Source of the DNA: JBMCLJ01 sp048615375 | Lineage (GTDB): Bacteria > Patescibacteriota > Dojkabacteria > JAOAGR01 | Direction of reading: 5' to 3' | Assembly (NCBI GenBank): GCA_048615375.1 | Contig: JBMCLJ010000073.1 | Coordinates: 1-6,837 of the forward strand | Length of the DNA stretch: 6,837 bases | In this document: positions 5,588 through 6,837 of the stretch, one piece after another | How the letters are laid out: every line of letters begins with the position of its first letter | How positions within the stretch are numbered: the first letter of the stretch is position 1 | Program-made: the position numbers and the translations under genes | Notes under the pieces: generated by a model | What the model was told of the DNA's origin: nothing | Seen by the model: only the letters and a program-made list of their open reading frames with translations | Database searches by the model: none

Positions 5588-6022
5588 ATGGAAAAAGAAA
5601 AAGACCGTTACGTTATACCAATAATCTTCAATGAGAAGAACCAGCTCCTTCTGGCAAAAGTCAAGGATGAGCATCTGGAATTTTATCATCCTCTTACGTA
5701 TTTATTCCCTGGCTCTGCGATACGGGAAGGTGAGACTAATGAGCAGGCACTTGTGCGAGGTACAAAAGATGAGCTGGGTATAGATATACGGGTAATTGCC
5801 CAACTGAATTTTGTGATACACCCCTTGTATATCGAGGAGATTTACTACTATCATTGTGAAATGATAGACCCGAATCAGCCGTTTAAAGAGAGTGGTGTAA
5901 TGCTGGAGAAACCGTTCTGGGTAGATTTTGATAAAATCACTGTTTTTATGTCAACTGAGTCGTCTAATCCTGATGTTCTGAAGTATATTAGAATGAAGAT
6001 CAACGGTCAGCTTGAAGACTAA
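5588..6022 (+). CDS. Nudix hydrolase-family protein with divergent Nudix box
   Basis: This 144-residue single-domain protein has the size and pattern of a MutT/Nudix hydrolase. That family cleaves nucleoside diphosphates linked to another moiety, using Mg2+ held by the box GX5EX7REUXEEXGU. Here the box runs S42 to I65. PGSAIREGET matches the usual PGGxxxxGET with Ser for the first box Gly, then NEQALVRGTKDELGI. Relative to the consensus the RE Glu is Gly58 and the first Glu of EE is Asp61, while Glu49, Arg57, Glu62 and Gly64 are kept. Loss of the RE Glu, normally part of the metal and catalytic site, may weaken or abolish hydrolysis. The early strands (YVIPIIFNEKNQLLLAKV) and C-terminal half look intact. 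No signal peptide. It ends just before a terminator and faces a convergent gene. It may be a degenerate enzyme, a binding protein, or an enzyme with shifted metal ligands. Confidence 0.8.
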   Translation: MEKEKDRYVIPIIFNEKNQLLLAKVKDEHLEFYHPLTYLFPGSAIREGETNEQALVRGTKDELGIDIRVIAQLNFVIHPLYIEEIYYYHCEMIDPNQPFKESGVMLEKPFWVDFDKITVFMSTESSNPDVLKYIRMKINGQLED

Positions 6023-6039
6023 GTTTTTTCAGAAATGTT

Positions 6040-6075
6040 AGGATGTAGAGGTAATTCTCCACATCCTTATTTATT
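6040..6075 (+). terminator. Intrinsic terminator after the Nudix gene
   Basis: AGGATGT (6040-6046) pairs with ACATCCT (6061-6067). After one mismatch, GAG (6048-6050) pairs with CTC (6057-6059). The T-rich TTATTTATT follows. It lies 17 bases past the TAA and in the gap between convergent genes. On the minus strand the downstream tract is not T-rich, so it mainly serves the plus strand. Confidence 0.7.
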
Positions 6076-6083
6076 GCAAATTA

Positions 6084-6837
6084 CTATTTTTTGAATGAGT
6101 ACCCATTTAAAAAGCGTGTTCCACCTGGATCAGCTTCAAATACTGCACCGTCACTATTTCGAATGTAATACAAACCTAATCCTGCTCCTTCCAGCAACGA
6201 ATGAGGTAAAGTAACCCGATGTCTGATAACTCCTAATTGACCATTAGTGAGATTGTTCCAACTGATTGCATCTATATTATTTGCAAAGTAAACGTTGCCA
6301 TCAGTTCCGGTATGAGCAACTGCTAATTTAGTGTCATTACCATTAACATCTTTCAATGTGCTCAAAGTAGGAGTGACTTTTGTTCTACCTGGTAATTGTT
6401 TCCAGTTTGACCATCCCGAAATCCCATTGGAGGAACTGGAGATAAACAGCTGGTCACTCAATCCCACATGTATCATGTAGAGCCTGTCCTTGAATTTAAT
6501 AAGATCAACAGCGTGTTTTGTTAACGTTCTTGGGACATTAATCTCTGTCCACCTGGAAAAGCGGAGTGGCTCGGTGAAGTTAGTGTTTCTCCTCAAATAA
6601 ATTTTTTGGTTAGTACCTATATGGACCTGGTATAAAAAATTGCCGGCGGTCATGGCAACTCCATTGTAGGTAGCTTCGAGCGGAGCGTTGTTTCTATTCC
6701 ACGCAGACCAATTACGGCAATTTGTAGAACTAGCTGTATATATTCTACCATCAGTTCCGGTATGTGAAAGATAAAATTTACCAGTTCTTGCGTAGTATGC
6801 AATTTCAATTCCTGTTGTCGTTCTTGCTGTGAGGTTC
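6084..6837 (-). CDS. Lectin-like/beta-propeller repeat protein, C-terminal part (cut by window edge)
   Basis: The minus-strand frame is open from the right edge (first full codon 6836-6834) to TAG at 6086-6084, giving 250 residues. The first internal ATG (6653) is not the start, because matching sequence continues upstream. The protein is built from repeats of about 47-52 residues. Each has an H-x-G-x-(D/N)-x-x-(I/V/L)-(Y/F) strand followed by a Trp-containing turn. Examples are LSHTGTDGRIYTAS, YQVHIGTNQKIYL, MIHVGLSDQLFISS, VAHTGTDGNVYFAN and a degenerate YYIRNSDGAVFEAD. The repeated Trp motifs are NWSAW, SRWTEI, GWSNWKQL and ISWNNL. This resembles DUF346/PLL-type lectin and sialidase-like propellers, which bind sugars or surfaces. 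The last repeat lacks the His and ends in GYSFKK. At least five blades are visible. Signal peptide, N-terminal domains and promoter are outside the window. Probably secreted or surface-exposed, by inference. Confidence 0.75.
   Translation of the reverse strand, partial: NLTARTTTGIEIAYYARTGKFYLSHTGTDGRIYTASSTNCRNWSAWNRNNAPLEATYNGVAMTAGNFLYQVHIGTNQKIYLRRNTNFTEPLRFSRWTEINVPRTLTKHAVDLIKFKDRLYMIHVGLSDQLFISSSSNGISGWSNWKQLPGRTKVTPTLSTLKDVNGNDTKLAVAHTGTDGNVYFANNIDAISWNNLTNGQLGVIRHRVTLPHSLLEGAGLGLYYIRNSDGAVFEADPGGTRFLNGYSFKK
6298..6764 (-). repeat. 17-bp direct repeat within the propeller gene
   Basis: CCATCAGTTCCGGTATG occurs identically at 6298-6314 and 6748-6764. It encodes the repeat core HTGTDG in both places. 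The copies are 450 bases (150 codons) apart, equal to three blade lengths, so this is a trace of blade duplication or recombination and not a separate element. Confidence 0.8.

Noticed and set aside
423..6022. Alternative genetic code (TGA as Gly or Trp, as in some CPR bacteria)
   Set aside because: No complete gene contains an in-frame TGA and Trp is encoded by TGG; although none of the genes ends in TGA, eight genes are too few to infer anything from that.
1..6837. CRISPR array, tRNA, rRNA, insertion sequence or transposon ends
   Set aside because: No regularly spaced repeats, cloverleaf-like sequences, transposase frames or terminal inverted repeats were seen on either strand.

Overview
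The window looks like chromosomal DNA from a low-to-moderate GC bacterium, possibly of the Patescibacteria/CPR type; this is inference, because no marker gene is present. Three things suggest it. Gene packing is very tight. Most start codons lack a Shine-Dalgarno sequence and sit a few bases after a TACAAT-like -10 box, which implies leaderless or near-leaderless mRNAs. The gene families also fit: a LiaF-like membrane protein, a small secreted charged protein and a DrrA-type ABC exporter. All stops are TAA or TAG, and no TGA occurs in frame.

Layout. At the left edge (about 1-400, minus strand) lies a broken sigma-70-family gene: a clear region 2 motif interrupted by a stop and a frameshift. 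Six plus-strand genes follow, organised as short transcription units. These are an inositol-monophosphatase-like phosphatase (423-1271), a three-TM protein with a repeated TSG beta-domain (1286-2314), a LiaF-like four-TM protein with FGG repeats (2326-3009), a secreted charged protein (3115-3633, followed by a strong intrinsic terminator), and an ABC-2 exporter ATPase plus permease pair (3753-4706 and 4721-5524, one operon). A divergent Nudix-family protein (5588-6022) ends at a hairpin terminator. Beyond it, a convergent minus-strand gene (6084 to the right edge) encodes the C-terminal 250 residues of a lectin-like or beta-propeller repeat protein, cut by the window end.

How the genes may work together. 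The adjacent membrane/beta-domain proteins, the secreted protein and the ABC exporter are all envelope-facing. They resemble, by family only, the LiaF-type envelope-stress modules of Firmicutes, but no LiaR/LiaS two-component pair is present. Any functional link is inference from proximity. The most distinctive signals are the uniform leaderless-promoter architecture, with promoters buried in the 3' end of the preceding gene; the sigma-factor remnant; two enzyme-family proteins with altered catalytic signatures (the phosphatase lacks the WD motif, the Nudix box is degenerate); and the paired repeat-bearing membrane proteins.
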